From contig NZ_WTPX01000023.1 of the NCBI RefSeq assembly GCF_013036045.1, forward strand, positions 1 to 45,224: a DNA stretch of 45,224 bases. Direction: 5' to 3'. A program made the position numbers and the translations under genes. This stretch comes from Alienimonas chondri. Its GTDB lineage: Bacteria > Planctomycetota > Planctomycetia > Planctomycetales > Planctomycetaceae. The notes below the pieces were generated by a model. The model did no database searches and was not told the origin of the DNA. It saw only the letters and a list, made by a program, of their open reading frames with translations. Positions 8,296 to 17,558 of this stretch are shown here, one piece after another; positions within the stretch are counted from its first letter, which is position 1; each line of letters begins with the position of its first letter.

Positions 8296-9291
8296 GTGCG
8301 CGCCGCTGTTTTTACTTCGCCCGGTTCGCCCGCCGTGCTCCAGGTACGCGAGCGTCCCGATCCCGGCGAACCCGGAGAGAACGAAGTGCGGGTGAAGGTC
8401 GGCGCGGTCGGCGTGAACCCGATCGACACGTACGTCCGCTCCGGCGCCGTCTCCGCCGGTCCTCGTGCCTCGGAGGAACGGCCCCGCGTCATCGGCTGCG
8501 ACTGGGCGGGAACGGTCGAGGCCGTCGGCGCCGGCGTGACGAAACTGGCCGTCGGCGATCGGGTGTGGGGCGTCAGCCGCGGGATCAGTCGGGACGGATC
8601 GGCCGCTGAGGTCATTTGCGAACCGGCGGAGCAGTGTTTCCCCGTGCCGCCGAAGGGGGCCCTACTCAACGCGGCGGCGTGCGGGCTGGCCGCGGTCACC
8701 GCGCACCTCGGCCTGTTTCGCACGGGAGCGCTGGGCGAGATCGGCTCCGGCGATGAGGAGTCCTCGGTGTTCGTGCAGGGCGGCAGCGGCGGGGTCGGTT
8801 CGATCGCCATTGAGTTGGCACGAAGAGCCGGATACCGCGTCGCCACGACCGCCGGATCCGACGAGAAGCGACAGGAGTGCCTCCGCCGCGGAGCCGAAGA
8901 AGCGTTCGACTACCGCGACCCGGAGCTGATCCCGCGGCTCAACCGCTTCGACCCCGGTGGGTTCGAAGTCTGGCTGGAGACGCACCGCGACCCGAACGTG
9001 CCGAACGCGATGTCGCTGATGCGAGTCGGCGGGCGGATCGTGCTGCTGGCCGGCCGCGACGCGGTTCTGACCGTGCCGCTGGGCCAACTGTATCCACGCG
9101 ACCTCTCCCTACGCGGCTTTGCAATGTTCAACGCCTCGCCGGCCGAATTGCAGACCGCCACCGCGGGCGTCGCCGGGATCGAACCGCTGATCGCCCGCAC
9201 CTATCCGCTGTCGGAGATCGCCCGGGCGCACGCCGATCTGGAGGCGGGCGACACCGGCGACCGTGGCGGGAAGCTCGTGATCGAACTGTAG
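8296..9291 (+). CDS. zinc-independent MDR-type quinone oxidoreductase
   Basis: This is a 331-residue medium-chain dehydrogenase/reductase of the NADPH:quinone reductase (QOR) group. It opens 'RAAVFTSPGSPAVLQVRERPDP', carries 'VKVGAVGVNPIDTYVRSG' and 'GCDWAGTVEAVGAGV', and has a nucleotide-binding loop VQGGSGGVGSIAIELARRAG. The usual QOR pattern of dinucleotide binding is present, and the structural zinc Cys cluster of alcohol dehydrogenases is absent. It likely reduces quinones or enones with NADPH in the cytoplasm; the true substrate is not deducible. The GTG at 8296 was chosen because the family begins exactly here; the frame upstream to 8119 is not protein-like. The ribosome site is weak. 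Confidence 0.85.
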   Translation: MRAAVFTSPGSPAVLQVRERPDPGEPGENEVRVKVGAVGVNPIDTYVRSGAVSAGPRASEERPRVIGCDWAGTVEAVGAGVTKLAVGDRVWGVSRGISRDGSAAEVICEPAEQCFPVPPKGALLNAAACGLAAVTAHLGLFRTGALGEIGSGDEESSVFVQGGSGGVGSIAIELARRAGYRVATTAGSDEKRQECLRRGAEEAFDYRDPELIPRLNRFDPGGFEVWLETHRDPNVPNAMSLMRVGGRIVLLAGRDAVLTVPLGQLYPRDLSLRGFAMFNASPAELQTATAGVAGIEPLIARTYPLSEIARAHADLEAGDTGDRGGKLVIEL

Positions 9292-9360
9292 GGTCCGCTC
9301 CGCGGACCGTTGGTAAGGAGACTTGGTCGCTTCAGGAAACGGTCCGCGGAGCGAACCCTA
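9289..9360. terminator. long inverted repeat joining two convergent gene ends
   Basis: Arms at 9289-9311 and 9338-9360 match at 22 of 23 positions, around a 26-base loop. The left arm begins with the TAG stop of the quinone reductase and the right arm ends with the stop of dxs on the other strand, so both stop codons form the base of the hairpin. There is no T run. It probably acts as a bidirectional terminator or RNA stabiliser and looks like a REP-type element. Confidence 0.75.
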
Positions 9361-11307
9361 CGCGGCCGTGACGCCGCGGTCGGCGAGGCTCAACGCGGTA
9401 TTCCGCAGGCCGTCGGCGTCGAGACCGAAGTCGGCGAGGATCTCGTCTCGCGGACCGTGTTCAATGAACTCATCCGGCAGGGCGACGATGCGAACGTGAT
9501 CGGTCCGCACGCCGCGGGCGTTCGCCGCTTCCAACAGGGCGCTGCCGAACCCGCCGGTGACGACGTTCTCCTCCGCGGTGATGACGAAGGGGGCTTCGTC
9601 CATCAGCGGGCCGAGGGTCTCCATGTCGATCGGCTTGATGAATCGCGGGTTCACAACCGTCACGTCGAGGCCCTCTTCACGCAGCTTCTCGGCGGCGGCG
9701 ACCGCGACGGGGAACATGATGCCGCAGCCGATCAGCAGGCCGTCCGGGCCGTTTTCGTAGACTTCCGCCTTGCCGTGCTCGATCGGCGGAGCATGGCGAT
9801 CGACGGTCACCGCGGCGGTCTTGGGATATCGCAGGCTGCACGGACCGTCGTGTTGCAGGCTGAAGTCGAGCATCGCTTTGATCTCCCCGGCGTCGCCGGG
9901 GGCCATGACGGTCATGTTCGGGAAAACTCGCATGTACGAGTTATCGAACACGCCGTGATGCGTCGCCCCGTCCGGTCCGCACAGGCCGGCCCGGTCCAGC
10001 ATAAAGGTGACCGGCAGGTTCTGCAGGGCGACCTCCTGGAAGATGTGGTCGAAGCTGCGCTGGAGGAACGTGGAGTAGATGTCCACGATCGGCCGGGCGC
10101 CGGCTTTGGCCATCCCGCCGGCAAACGCCACGGCGTGGCCCTCGCAGATGCCGGTGTCGAAGAAGCGATCGGGGAAGTCCGCCCGCACCTTCTCCAGCTT
10201 GTTTCCCTGACACATCGCCGCCGTCATCACGGCGACCCGGTCGTCCCGGGAGAGCGCGGCGTGAATCGCGTCGGCGGCGTAGTTCGTATACGCCTTCGTG
10301 GAACTGGTGCGGATCTCCGCGACTTCCTGCCCGCTGTCGTCCCGCTGGAACGGGGCGGGGGTGTGGAAGGTGACCGGGTCGCTCGCCGCGGGGGCGAAGC
10401 CGTGGCCTTTCTCGGTCAAAACGTGCAGCAGCACCGGCCCGCGAACGTGCTTCACGCGCTCAAGGGCGGCGGTCAGCGTTTTCAGATCGTGGCCGTCGAC
10501 CGGGCCGATGTAGCGGAACCCGAGTTCCTCAAACAGCATCCCGCCGTGCAGGAAGTGCTTGAGCGCGTCTTTGCCCTGCGACAGCAGCTTGGTGGACTGC
10601 TCCCCGACGACCGGAATCTTGTTCAGCAGCCAGGCGACGTCCTTCTTGAGTCCGTCGTAATAGGGGGCCGTGCGGGCGGAATCGAGATAGCTGGCCAACC
10701 CGCCGACCCGCGGGCAGATGCCCATTTCGTTGTCGTTGAGGATGACAAGCAGGTCTTTTTGCAGCCCCGCCGCGTTGTTGAACGCCTCGAAGACCACGCC
10801 GCTGGGCAGGGCGCCGTCGCCGATGACGGCGACGCTCTTGCGGTCCTCGCCCTTGTGGACGAGATCGTCGCCGGCCTTCAAGCCGAGGCTGGTCGAGACG
10901 CTGGAGCCGGCGTGCCCGGTGACGAACAGGTCGTAGTCGCTCTCCTCCGGGTTCGGATAACCCATCAACCCGCCGCGTTCGCGGAGAGTCTCGAACTGAG
11001 GGAAGCGGCCCGTCAGCAGCTTGTGAGGATAGATCTGGTGACCGGTGTCCCAGATCAGGCGGTCGGTCTTGAAATCGAAGACCTTGTGCAGGGCGATCGC
11101 CAGCTCGACCACGCCGAGGTTACTGGCAAAGTGGGCCGCCCGGTCGGAGACGATGCTGCACAGCCGTTCCCGGATCTCCGCCGCGAGCTGTTCGAGCTGC
11201 GCGTCGGTCAGCCCATCCAGATCCCGCGGGTCGTGAATGCGGGGGAGGATGTCGTACGGCACGGGGCGGGGCTGCACGGAGAGGGGCGAGCGGGAAAGGG
11301 CGTGCAT
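9358..11307 (-). CDS. dxs: 1-deoxy-D-xylulose-5-phosphate synthase
   Basis: DXS condenses pyruvate and glyceraldehyde 3-phosphate to DXP, the first step of the MEP isoprenoid pathway, using thiamine diphosphate. The 649-residue product has 'IWDTGHQIYPHKLLTGR', 'TGHAGSSVSTSLGL', the ThDP/Mg motif GDG...NDN (VIGDGALPSGVVFEAFNNAA, ILNDNEMG), and the transketolase pyrimidine domain 'FLQRSFDHIFQEVALQNLPV' with 'DRAGLCGPDGATHHG'. A C-terminal transketolase domain ends the protein. It is slightly longer than the usual 620 or so. The ATG at 11307 is taken; a GTG 18 codons later, just before the conserved 'LPRIHDPRDL', is a real alternative. It follows the polyprenyl synthase gene by 81 bases on the same strand, a common pairing. 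Confidence 0.95.
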   Translation of the reverse strand: MHALSRSPLSVQPRPVPYDILPRIHDPRDLDGLTDAQLEQLAAEIRERLCSIVSDRAAHFASNLGVVELAIALHKVFDFKTDRLIWDTGHQIYPHKLLTGRFPQFETLRERGGLMGYPNPEESDYDLFVTGHAGSSVSTSLGLKAGDDLVHKGEDRKSVAVIGDGALPSGVVFEAFNNAAGLQKDLLVILNDNEMGICPRVGGLASYLDSARTAPYYDGLKKDVAWLLNKIPVVGEQSTKLLSQGKDALKHFLHGGMLFEELGFRYIGPVDGHDLKTLTAALERVKHVRGPVLLHVLTEKGHGFAPAASDPVTFHTPAPFQRDDSGQEVAEIRTSSTKAYTNYAADAIHAALSRDDRVAVMTAAMCQGNKLEKVRADFPDRFFDTGICEGHAVAFAGGMAKAGARPIVDIYSTFLQRSFDHIFQEVALQNLPVTFMLDRAGLCGPDGATHHGVFDNSYMRVFPNMTVMAPGDAGEIKAMLDFSLQHDGPCSLRYPKTAAVTVDRHAPPIEHGKAEVYENGPDGLLIGCGIMFPVAVAAAEKLREEGLDVTVVNPRFIKPIDMETLGPLMDEAPFVITAEENVVTGGFGSALLEAANARGVRTDHVRIVALPDEFIEHGPRDEILADFGLDADGLRNTALSLADRGVTAA

Positions 11308-11388
11308 CAAACCGAGAATGTCGGTTCAGGCTAACGCGGAGGGGCAATCGGTGACGTGATTGTGACGGGTGTGGGCGGGTTGGGGAAC

Positions 11389-12375
11389 CTACCGATCCCG
11401 TTCGACCGCATACCGGGCCAACGCTCGTAACGGTTCGGCTGCTTCGCCCAGCGATTCGAGCGCCGCGATCGCTTCCCCCGCGACCGTCTCCGCCATCCGC
11501 CGGCTCCCCGCTTCGCCGTGCAGGGCGGGGTAAGTGAGCTTGCCCGCAGCGACGTCCTTGCCCGCCGTTTTGCCGAGCGCCGCGGTGTCTGCAGAGAGGT
11601 CCAGCAGATCGTCGGCGATCTGAAACGCGAGACCGAGGCGCTCGCCGTAACGCTTCAAGGCCGCGCGAGTTCCACGGTCGGCGCCGGCGACGATCCCGCC
11701 CATCTCGCAGGACGCGGCGATGAGAGCGCCCGTTTTTCGGCGATGGATCGACTGGAGATGCGCTCCGGCAGAGAGCCGGTCGACGTCGTTCGTCGGCGGC
11801 GGGCCGTCCGCTTCGGCTTCCAAATCCGCCATTTGACCGGCGACCATCCCCACGGCCCCGGCGGCGCGGGCCAACGTGACGACGCAACCCGCGACGGCTC
11901 CCGGCGGGTCCAACTCTGCGAGCGTCTGAAAGGCCAGCGTCAGCAGCGCGTCCCCCGCCAACACCGCGGTCGCCTCATCGAAGGCGACGTGACAGGTCGG
12001 CCGCCCCCGCCGCAGATCGTCGTCGTCCATGCAGGGCAGGTCGTCGTGCACGAGGCTGTAAGTGTGCACCAGTTCCACCGCGACCGCGGCCCGCAGGGCG
12101 TTGTCATCGCCGTGCCTGTCGGCGCCCGATCCCGCCTCGTTCGCTCGACAGGCTTGGTCACAGGCAAGCGTCAGCACGGGGCGCAACCGCTTCCCGCCGG
12201 CCAGAAGGCTGTGCCGCATCGCCTCGCGGAGGCGATCCGGGCAGTCGGCGTCGAGGCCTGCGAACGGGCCGCTCTGCTGAGGCGGCGAGAGAACCTCCCG
12301 CAACGCCCTCTCCACCCGGTCCCGCAGCACCTCGAAGCCGGGAAACAGTTCGGCGTGATCCGCTGGTGAGGACAT
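11389..12375 (-). CDS. ispA: polyprenyl (farnesyl/geranylgeranyl) diphosphate synthase
   Basis: This 328-residue trans-isoprenyl diphosphate synthase joins C5 units to an allylic diphosphate. The first Asp-rich motif is [10 protein letters not shown] and the second FQIADDLLD. '[14 protein letters not shown]' is the IPP-binding Lys/Arg region, and the six-residue spacing in motif 1 fits bacterial farnesyl/geranylgeranyl synthases. Exact chain length cannot be read off. The ATG at 12375 was chosen because the upstream frame, open to 12594, runs across the divergent promoter region. With dxs just downstream it forms a two-gene isoprenoid unit. The minus-strand CTATAAC at 12521-12527 may be its -10, giving a long leader. 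Confidence 0.92.
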   Translation of the reverse strand: MSSPADHAELFPGFEVLRDRVERALREVLSPPQQSGPFAGLDADCPDRLREAMRHSLLAGGKRLRPVLTLACDQACRANEAGSGADRHGDDNALRAAVAVELVHTYSLVHDDLPCMDDDDLRRGRPTCHVAFDEATAVLAGDALLTLAFQTLAELDPPGAVAGCVVTLARAAGAVGMVAGQMADLEAEADGPPPTNDVDRLSAGAHLQSIHRRKTGALIAASCEMGGIVAGADRGTRAALKRYGERLGLAFQIADDLLDLSADTAALGKTAGKDVAAGKLTYPALHGEAGSRRMAETVAGEAIAALESLGEAAEPLRALARYAVERDR

Positions 12376-12490
12376 GAAGAACGGGGCGAGACTGGCCGGC
12401 GGCCGAGAGCCGATGCGGCAGGAAGGGGGCGACCCGGAAGTCTCCCGCCGCTCGCCCCGGGCCGTCAACGTCGTCGCCGTCCCCTCCGAA

Positions 12491-12527
12491 AACGAACGCG
12501 GCGCCGCCGGCGGGCGTTCGTTATAGT
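12491..12527. promoter_or_regulatory. bidirectional promoter patch with inverted repeat
   Basis: AACGAACGC (12491-12499) and GCGTTCGTT (12514-12522) are perfect 9-base inverted arms around a GC-rich 14-base loop. The right arm runs into TTATAGT (12521-12527), a -10-like box for the plus-strand acyltransferase; the same bases read CTATAAC on the minus strand, facing the polyprenyl synthase. One AT-rich patch could thus serve both divergent genes and be controlled through the repeat. Confidence 0.45.
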
Positions 12528-12588
12528 TCGCCGCGCCCGGACGGGATTCCCGTGGCTCCGTTCGTCTCCCGTGGGCTCCACAGGTCTT

Positions 12589-13854
12589 ATGCAAAAACTG
12601 GTCGTCGAGGAACCGTACGAATTCATTCCCCCCAAGCGGGGGACATTCTGGGTGAAGGTCTTCGACCCGTTCCTACCGACGTTTCTGCGGCATTCGTACG
12701 GCATCGCGGACGTGCAGGTCACCGGCGGGGAGGCCTTGCAGGCCAGCGTGAAGCGGGGCGCCGGCGTGCTGCTCACGCCCAATCACGTGCGCCTATCGGA
12801 CCCGATGACGTTGGGCGTGATGCAGACCCATCTCGGTCTGCCCACCTATAGCATGGCGAGCTGGCACCTCTTCAAACAGGACGGATTCGGCGGCAAGCTG
12901 AACGCCTGGATGATGCGGAACCTCGGCGCCTTCAGCGTGTTCCGCGAGGGCAACGACCGGACGGCGCTCAGTTGCGCGATGGATGCGTTGATCGACGGCG
13001 ACCGGCCGCTTGTGCTCTTCCCGGAGGGCGTCGTCAGCGTCGCCAACGACCGCCCCAGCCCCTTATTGGACGGCACCGCGGTCATCGCCCGGTCCGCGGC
13101 GAAACGTCGGGCCAAGCAGGCGGAGAAGGACGGCCGGGCCGACTCCGACGCCGGCGTGGTCATTCACCCGATCGGCCTGCGATATGAATTTCTGGACGAC
13201 CCGGAAGCCGCCGCGGAGCCGGTCGTGCGTCGGTTGGAGGAACGCTTCGGGAAATGGCCGGACCCGCGGGTTCCAATGATCGACCGGGTCCGTTCACTCC
13301 GCGACGCCCTGTTGGCGCTGCGTGAAGTGCAATTCGCCGGCGGCGCCTCCTCCGGCGATCGCACCCAGCGAGCGGCGACCTTGATTGAGACGATCCTCCG
13401 GCCGGTCGAGGAACGCGGGGGACTCAGCAGCGAGGGCACGACGATCACCCGTGTGAAAGCCATTCGAACCAAATTGCTGCCGTCGTTGATCGCGGACGAT
13501 GTTTCCGAAGCCGAGAAGACCCGAATGCGGCGAGAGCTGTATGCGGCATTCTTTGCCCAACAGGTGCACTTTCTCTATCCGCCGAATTATCTCACCGACG
13601 ACGCTCCGCCGGAGCGGATGCTCGAAACGCTGGAGCGAATTGACGAGGATCTCAACGACGCCTCCCAAATCCTCGGCCGCTGGCGGGTGCGGGTGAACGT
13701 CGGCGAGGCGATCCCCGTGGACGGCAATCGCCCGCGCGGCGGCCCGGATCCGTTATTGGGCGACGTCGAAGCGGCGATTTACAAGCTGATCGGCCTCAAC
13801 CCGCCGAACGCGACGGACGTGGAATCCGGCGTGCCGGCAATCGCGGAGGCATAA
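12589..13854 (+). CDS. PlsC-type phospholipid/glycerol acyltransferase
   Basis: The 421-residue product has the acyltransferase signatures: HX4D in '[11 protein letters not shown]' and FPEG in 'LFPEGVVSV', about 80 residues apart, as in 1-acylglycerol-3-phosphate acyltransferases. The C-terminal half (about 190-400) is a long extra region with charged helices not found in simple PlsC (about 240 residues), typical of longer planctomycete relatives. It probably acylates a lysophospholipid or related lipid at the inner membrane, although no strong transmembrane segment is visible. The ATG at 12589 was chosen; a GTG 18 bases earlier is less likely. Being divergent from an isoprenoid gene, both may serve membrane lipid supply. 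Confidence 0.85.
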   Translation: MQKLVVEEPYEFIPPKRGTFWVKVFDPFLPTFLRHSYGIADVQVTGGEALQASVKRGAGVLLTPNHVRLSDPMTLGVMQTHLGLPTYSMASWHLFKQDGFGGKLNAWMMRNLGAFSVFREGNDRTALSCAMDALIDGDRPLVLFPEGVVSVANDRPSPLLDGTAVIARSAAKRRAKQAEKDGRADSDAGVVIHPIGLRYEFLDDPEAAAEPVVRRLEERFGKWPDPRVPMIDRVRSLRDALLALREVQFAGGASSGDRTQRAATLIETILRPVEERGGLSSEGTTITRVKAIRTKLLPSLIADDVSEAEKTRMRRELYAAFFAQQVHFLYPPNYLTDDAPPERMLETLERIDEDLNDASQILGRWRVRVNVGEAIPVDGNRPRGGPDPLLGDVEAAIYKLIGLNPPNATDVESGVPAIAEA

Positions 13855-13985
13855 GACTTCGTCGGCCGCTGCGAAGCATTGAAGTCCCGTGCCGGAGATC
13901 GACTGTAAGGGAGGCGCCTTCTTGGGGGGCAAGTCGCGCGACTGAGGAGTAAGTCACGCGGCGGACGGTCTCGGGATCAAAAGAA

Positions 13986-14024
13986 AAACCGCCCCCGGCC
14001 GCGATGGGCGGCCGGGGGCGGTTT
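13986..14024 (-). terminator. strong hairpin terminator, T run on the minus strand
   Basis: Perfect 17-base arms (13986-14002 and 14008-14024) surround the loop GATGG. On the minus strand the stem is followed by TTTTTCTTTT, so it terminates the DNA-binding protein gene at 14075. On the plus strand it ends in only TTT and could weakly stop the acyltransferase transcript. The rest of 13855-14074 shows nothing else. Confidence 0.9.
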
Positions 14025-14074
14025 GATGCGGGCCATGAACGCGCTAGCGCTCGGCCGTAGCGGACGTCTCGGGG

Positions 14075-14542
14075 TTACGGCTTGTAGACCCAGTTGCCGT
14101 CGCCGGACTTGGTGAACTCGTCCTTGTTGTACAGATTCTGATAGATGACGTTCTTGAAGTTCTTCGAGGACGTCTTGTAGCCGGTGTCCACGACGGCTTC
14201 GTGGATGTCGTCCAGCGACATGCCGCTGCTCTTGCCGGTCAGCACGTCGGCGAGGACGGCGGGCAGCGGTTTATCGTTCTTGGGCCGCTTGCGACCGGCG
14301 GACGGTTTGGCGGCGCTGGCGGCCTTCGGCTTATTCTTGGAGCCGGGCGGACGACCGCGGCGCTTCTTGGGGGCTTCGCTCTTCGCGTCGCCTTTGGTGC
14401 CGCCGGCGGCGATCTGCTCGTTCACTTCCTTGAGCTTGGACTCGAGCTCATCGCGCTCCTCGTACAGCCCGGACAGCGCCCCTTCGCGCTGCTCGAGTTC
14501 GCGTTTGAGTTCTTCGATGGAAAGTTCGGACAGTTTTGCCAT
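14075..14542 (-). CDS. AT-hook protein with coiled coil and winged-helix-like C-terminus
   Basis: The 155-residue product has three parts. The N-terminal coiled coil (about 1-47, 'LSELSIEELKRELEQREG') has an Ala/Gly linker after it. A basic segment with the AT-hook KKRRGRPPGSKNKP (about 60-74) continues through a Lys/Ala-rich stretch to about 95. The C-terminal domain (about 97-155, 'LPAVLADVLTGKSSGMSLDDIHEAV' to 'GDGNWVYKP') resembles a winged helix of the HARE-HTH kind. It should bind AT-rich minor grooves, possibly as a dimer, and may be a nucleoid or chromatin-like protein; this is inferred. The ATG at 14542 is preceded by non-protein-like frame. It has its own strong terminator at 13986. 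Confidence 0.75.
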   Translation of the reverse strand: MAKLSELSIEELKRELEQREGALSGLYEERDELESKLKEVNEQIAAGGTKGDAKSEAPKKRRGRPPGSKNKPKAASAAKPSAGRKRPKNDKPLPAVLADVLTGKSSGMSLDDIHEAVVDTGYKTSSKNFKNVIYQNLYNKDEFTKSGDGNWVYKP

Positions 14543-14657
14543 GTGCGTCTGGAGCGGGCTGTATAGCCCGAATGCGTAGTGGGAAGGGAGAAAGGAAGCG
14601 TACCGGGCGACGCCGTAGTTCATTTGACGTCGAGGCCCGCGTCGAGGCGGCGGGCCG

Positions 14658-14705
14658 TCTTCATTTAGACTCGTCGTTAGAGTCGAGTTAATAGATATCC
14701 GTCGC
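14658..14705 (+). promoter_or_regulatory. AT-rich promoter-like patch
   Basis: In an otherwise GC-rich region this stretch contains TTAGACTCG and TTAGAGTCG, a near-perfect direct repeat 12 bases apart, followed by TTAATAGATATCC. TTAGAC (14665-14670) and TTAATA (14688-14693) are 17 bases apart but match the consensus poorly. It lies about 60 bases upstream of a small open frame with a good ribosome site. It could also drive the minus-strand gene at 14542. Confidence 0.35.
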
Positions 14706-14763
14706 TATTCTTCCCGTCAATGTCGCGGAGCCGGCCGCGCTCAAACTTTAGGAGAACCTTTCA

Positions 14764-14895
14764 ATGAATCCGATCGGTCAGCGCGATCGTTATGAATTGG
14801 GAAGCGTTGCGGAGCCGTCACCGGCGAAGGTGCGGCCGGACGAGGTTGCTGCGAAACGAGGCTTCGAACGGTCCTGTGAGCTGCCGCGATTCTGA
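14764..14895 (+). CDS. 43-residue small open reading frame with good Shine-Dalgarno
   Basis: The ATG at 14764 is preceded by TTTAGGAGAACCTTTCA, that is AGGAGA 8 bases upstream, a better ribosome site than most genes here. The frame encodes MNPIGQRDRYELGSVAEPSP and on to a TGA at 14893, 43 residues in all. It is charged, without a membrane segment, and has a single Cys near the end. No family is recognised. An AT-rich promoter-like patch lies upstream. It may be a real small protein, a leader peptide for the SGNH-like gene at 15060, or a frame whose downstream part is damaged. Confidence 0.35.
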   Translation: MNPIGQRDRYELGSVAEPSPAKVRPDEVAAKRGFERSCELPRF

Positions 14896-14975
14896 TCGCG
14901 GGGCCGGCGTTGGCCGGCGGACGGGAACGTCGGGGAGGCGGGCGGGGTTGAGTCGTTCGCCGTCGCTGAACTATC

Positions 14976-14992
14976 ACCGGCGGTCCGCCGGT
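14976..14992. repeat. short perfect inverted repeat
   Basis: ACCGGCGG-T-CCGCCGGT lies between the small frame and the SGNH-like gene, 67 bases before its ATG. No T run follows, so it is either a weak hairpin in the leader or an operator. Confidence 0.3.
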
Positions 14993-15059
14993 CCGCCCGC
15001 CGGCGCTCGATGCGTTTCCGTCCCCGTCCGCTTCCTCCCGGCCCGCGAACTCGACCGCG

Positions 15060-16193
15060 ATGCCGATTCGCCCGCCCCGACTGCGGCCTCTGCTGTTGGC
15101 CGTCGGGTTGCTGCCGATCGGATTTGCAGCCGTGGAGTTGGCCGTCCGGGCCGCCGACAGTTATTCCGACGGAGCGCTGTCGCGACCGCCCTGTCCCACG
15201 ACAGACGCCGTCCCGTGCCCGCTGGCCCGGCATGCGTTGCCGTCCTTCGGTCAGGTCGCCGGGATCGACCCGGACACCGGCGCGCCGCACGTCCTCCTGT
15301 TAAATAGTCTGGGTCTGCGAGGCGGGGAGGCCGCGGTGCCCAAGCCGGAAGGCCTGCGACGGGTGTTGCTCCTGGGGGACGAAGCCGTCTTGGCGGCCGG
15401 TCTCCCGGATGAGGACACGTTTGCCGGACGACTGGCGCCGACGCTCTCCGCCGCGGCGGGGCGGGTCGAGCCGGGAACCTGGGCGGAGGTGGTCAACGCC
15501 GCCATCCCCGGCGACTGTCCCCTGCTGAGCGTGCTGCGACTTCGTCGCCTGAGCGCGTTGCAGCCGGACCTGATTCTCCTCTGCGTGCGGCCGTCCGATC
15601 TGGTGGAAGATGCGTTGTATCGACGCGATCTGCTCACGGATGCCGACGGCCGCCCCGTCGCTTGCCCGCATCCCGCGGTGGTGCGCGGCGAGACGGTCGA
15701 AGCCGGACCGCGCCCCGAATGGTGGCAGGAATCGCTGGCGGTGCGACTCGCCGGCCGCGCACTGGCCGGCCCGGAGCGGTGCCCGTTGAGCGGGGAGCGT
15801 CTTTCTCCGGCGGCGGACGTGACGGTCGGCGACCCCCGGGCGGCGCTCGCGGCGGAACAGGCGCTCGCGCCGCTCGCGGAATTGGTCCGAATCGCGGAGG
15901 GACTACACGTTCGGGCGGCCGTGATCGTGCTGCCCGATCGGGCGGCCGGAACGCATGCGGATCAGTCGTCGGCCGTGTCGCTGGTCCTCGCCGCCGCGGC
16001 CGATGCCGGGCTGCGGACCTGCAACGCCGCCGCAGCGCTGCACGCCCACGAAGAAGGCGCGGGAGACTCGTCGGAGGCCGGGCCGTCGCTGACGCCGACG
16101 GGGGAGCTGACCCGGGCCGGGCACGTCCGGCTCGCGGAGACGCTGGGCCGGTTTCTGCTGTCGGCGCCGTCGGAGTCGGGGGCGGCGGGCTAA
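15060..16193 (+). CDS. membrane-anchored SGNH/GDSL-like protein lacking the catalytic Ser
   Basis: This 377-residue protein has an N-terminal signal anchor ([20 protein letters not shown], about 10-29). The SGNH blocks are recognisable: block I '[14 protein letters not shown]', where the GDS serine is replaced by Glu; block II '[17 protein letters not shown]'; block III 'LLCVRPSD' in place of GxND; and block V '[12 protein letters not shown]' with the His. Many planctomycetes carry SGNH-like proteins with a similar layout. Without the nucleophile this copy may be a binding protein or an inactive paralogue. It probably faces the periplasm. The ATG at 15060 has no Shine-Dalgarno site. gdhA follows 61 bases later. 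Confidence 0.6.
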   Translation: MPIRPPRLRPLLLAVGLLPIGFAAVELAVRAADSYSDGALSRPPCPTTDAVPCPLARHALPSFGQVAGIDPDTGAPHVLLLNSLGLRGGEAAVPKPEGLRRVLLLGDEAVLAAGLPDEDTFAGRLAPTLSAAAGRVEPGTWAEVVNAAIPGDCPLLSVLRLRRLSALQPDLILLCVRPSDLVEDALYRRDLLTDADGRPVACPHPAVVRGETVEAGPRPEWWQESLAVRLAGRALAGPERCPLSGERLSPAADVTVGDPRAALAAEQALAPLAELVRIAEGLHVRAAVIVLPDRAAGTHADQSSAVSLVLAAAADAGLRTCNAAAALHAHEEGAGDSSEAGPSLTPTGELTRAGHVRLAETLGRFLLSAPSESGAAG

Positions 16194-16208
16194 ACCCGGC
16201 GTCGCTCT

Positions 16209-16215
16209 TTACACT
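16209..16215 (+). promoter_or_regulatory. possible -10 box of gdhA
   Basis: TTACACT ends 39 bases before the GTG at 16255, giving a leader of about 30 bases. The identical heptamer occurs before argC and putA. No -35 of note. Confidence 0.4.
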
Positions 16216-16254
16216 GGGTTTCCGCTCGTCCGCTCACTCATCAGGCTCTTTGAC

Positions 16255-17484
16255 GTGACTGCTTACGCCGCGACCGTTCGCTACTTCAACGAAGCGGCGG
16301 ACCTGATGGGCTTGTCGCAAAATATGCGAACGCTGCTGCTGACTCCGCAGCGAGAAGTGAAGTGCCAGGTCGCCGTTCAGAAGGACGACGGGCAGATCGC
16401 GACGTACATCGGCTATCGGATGCAGCACGACCGCGCCCGCGGTCCGATGAAGGGGGGGTTGCGGTTCGACGCGGCCGTCGACGCCGACGAGGTGCTGGCC
16501 CTCGCCACGTTGATGACGTGGAAGACCGCCGTCGTCAATATTCCCTACGGCGGCGCCAAGGGCGGCATCGCGGTGGACGTGAAGTCCCTGTCTCATTCGG
16601 AACTGGAACGCGTCACGCGTGGTTTCGTGGACGCGATCCATGACGTGATCGGCCCCGATAAAGATATCCCGGCCCCCGACATGGGCACGAACGCCCAGGT
16701 GATGGCGTGGATCATGAGTCAGTATCAAAAATACCACGGTTTCAACCCGGCTTGCGTGACCGGCAAACCCGTCGAATTACATGGCGCCGACGGACGTGAG
16801 GAAGCGACCGGCCGCGGCGTCGCCAAGGTCGCGCTGGCGTTGTTGAAGAAGGAGAACCGTCCGCCGGAAGAAACGACCGCGGCGATTCAGGGGTTCGGTA
16901 ACGTCGGAACGTTCACCGCGGAATTCTTACACGAGGACGGCGTCAAGATCCGCGCCGTCTCCGACGCGTACGGAGCCGTCTGGAACGACGACGGCCTCGA
17001 TATCCCCGCTTTGCTGGCCCACAGTCGCGAGACCGGCGGCGTAAAAGGGTTCGCCGGCGCAGACGCGTTGGACGGCGGCGCCGTGCTCACCAGCGACGTC
17101 GATCTGTTGATCCCCGCGGCGATCGGCGGCGTGCTGACCAAGGAGAACGCCGGCGACGTGCGGGCGAAGTACGTCGTCGAGGCCGCCAACAACCCCACCC
17201 GGCCGGAAGCGGACGAGATTTTTCATCGCAACGATGTGTTGGTCGTGCCCGACATTCTGGCAAACGCCGGCGGGGTGACCGTCAGTTACTTTGAATGGGT
17301 CCAGAACCGACAGCACTTCAAGTGGGACAAGTCGCGCGTGCGGAACGAACTGGACAAGATTATGTCCAACAGCTTCGAGGCGGTCTGGAACAAGGCGCAG
17401 GAGAAAAAGGTGCCGCTGCGGACCGCCGCGTATCTCGTCGGGATCGGCCGGGTCGGCCGGGCGACGGTGCTCGCCGGGATTTAG
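16255..17484 (+). CDS. gdhA: glutamate dehydrogenase (Glu/Leu/Phe/Val family)
   Basis: GDH interconverts glutamate with 2-oxoglutarate and ammonia in the cytoplasm. The 409-residue product has substrate-binding 'GPMKGGLRF', the catalytic Lys region 'PYGGAKGGI', the catalytic Asp region '[19 protein letters not shown]' and the Rossmann loop GFGNVG. Its length fits the roughly 410-residue hexameric NAD(P)-linked group; cofactor preference is not certain from sequence alone. The start is the GTG at 16255; the next Met is 17 codons inside the conserved N-terminus. With proA about 0.9 kb downstream and argC/argJ/putA further on, the window is rich in glutamate-family genes. Confidence 0.95.
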   Translation: MTAYAATVRYFNEAADLMGLSQNMRTLLLTPQREVKCQVAVQKDDGQIATYIGYRMQHDRARGPMKGGLRFDAAVDADEVLALATLMTWKTAVVNIPYGGAKGGIAVDVKSLSHSELERVTRGFVDAIHDVIGPDKDIPAPDMGTNAQVMAWIMSQYQKYHGFNPACVTGKPVELHGADGREEATGRGVAKVALALLKKENRPPEETTAAIQGFGNVGTFTAEFLHEDGVKIRAVSDAYGAVWNDDGLDIPALLAHSRETGGVKGFAGADALDGGAVLTSDVDLLIPAAIGGVLTKENAGDVRAKYVVEAANNPTRPEADEIFHRNDVLVVPDILANAGGVTVSYFEWVQNRQHFKWDKSRVRNELDKIMSNSFEAVWNKAQEKKVPLRTAAYLVGIGRVGRATVLAGI

Positions 17485-17558
17485 CGCCGCGACGGGAACC
17501 GCCGTCGACCGTCGGGACGCGCGGAGATTTCCGATGACGAGCGGTTCGGAAGGAACTA

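Noticed and set aside
9310-11334. A 674-codon open frame opposite dxs
   Set aside because: Antisense to dxs; its composition is that of the reverse complement of a real gene.
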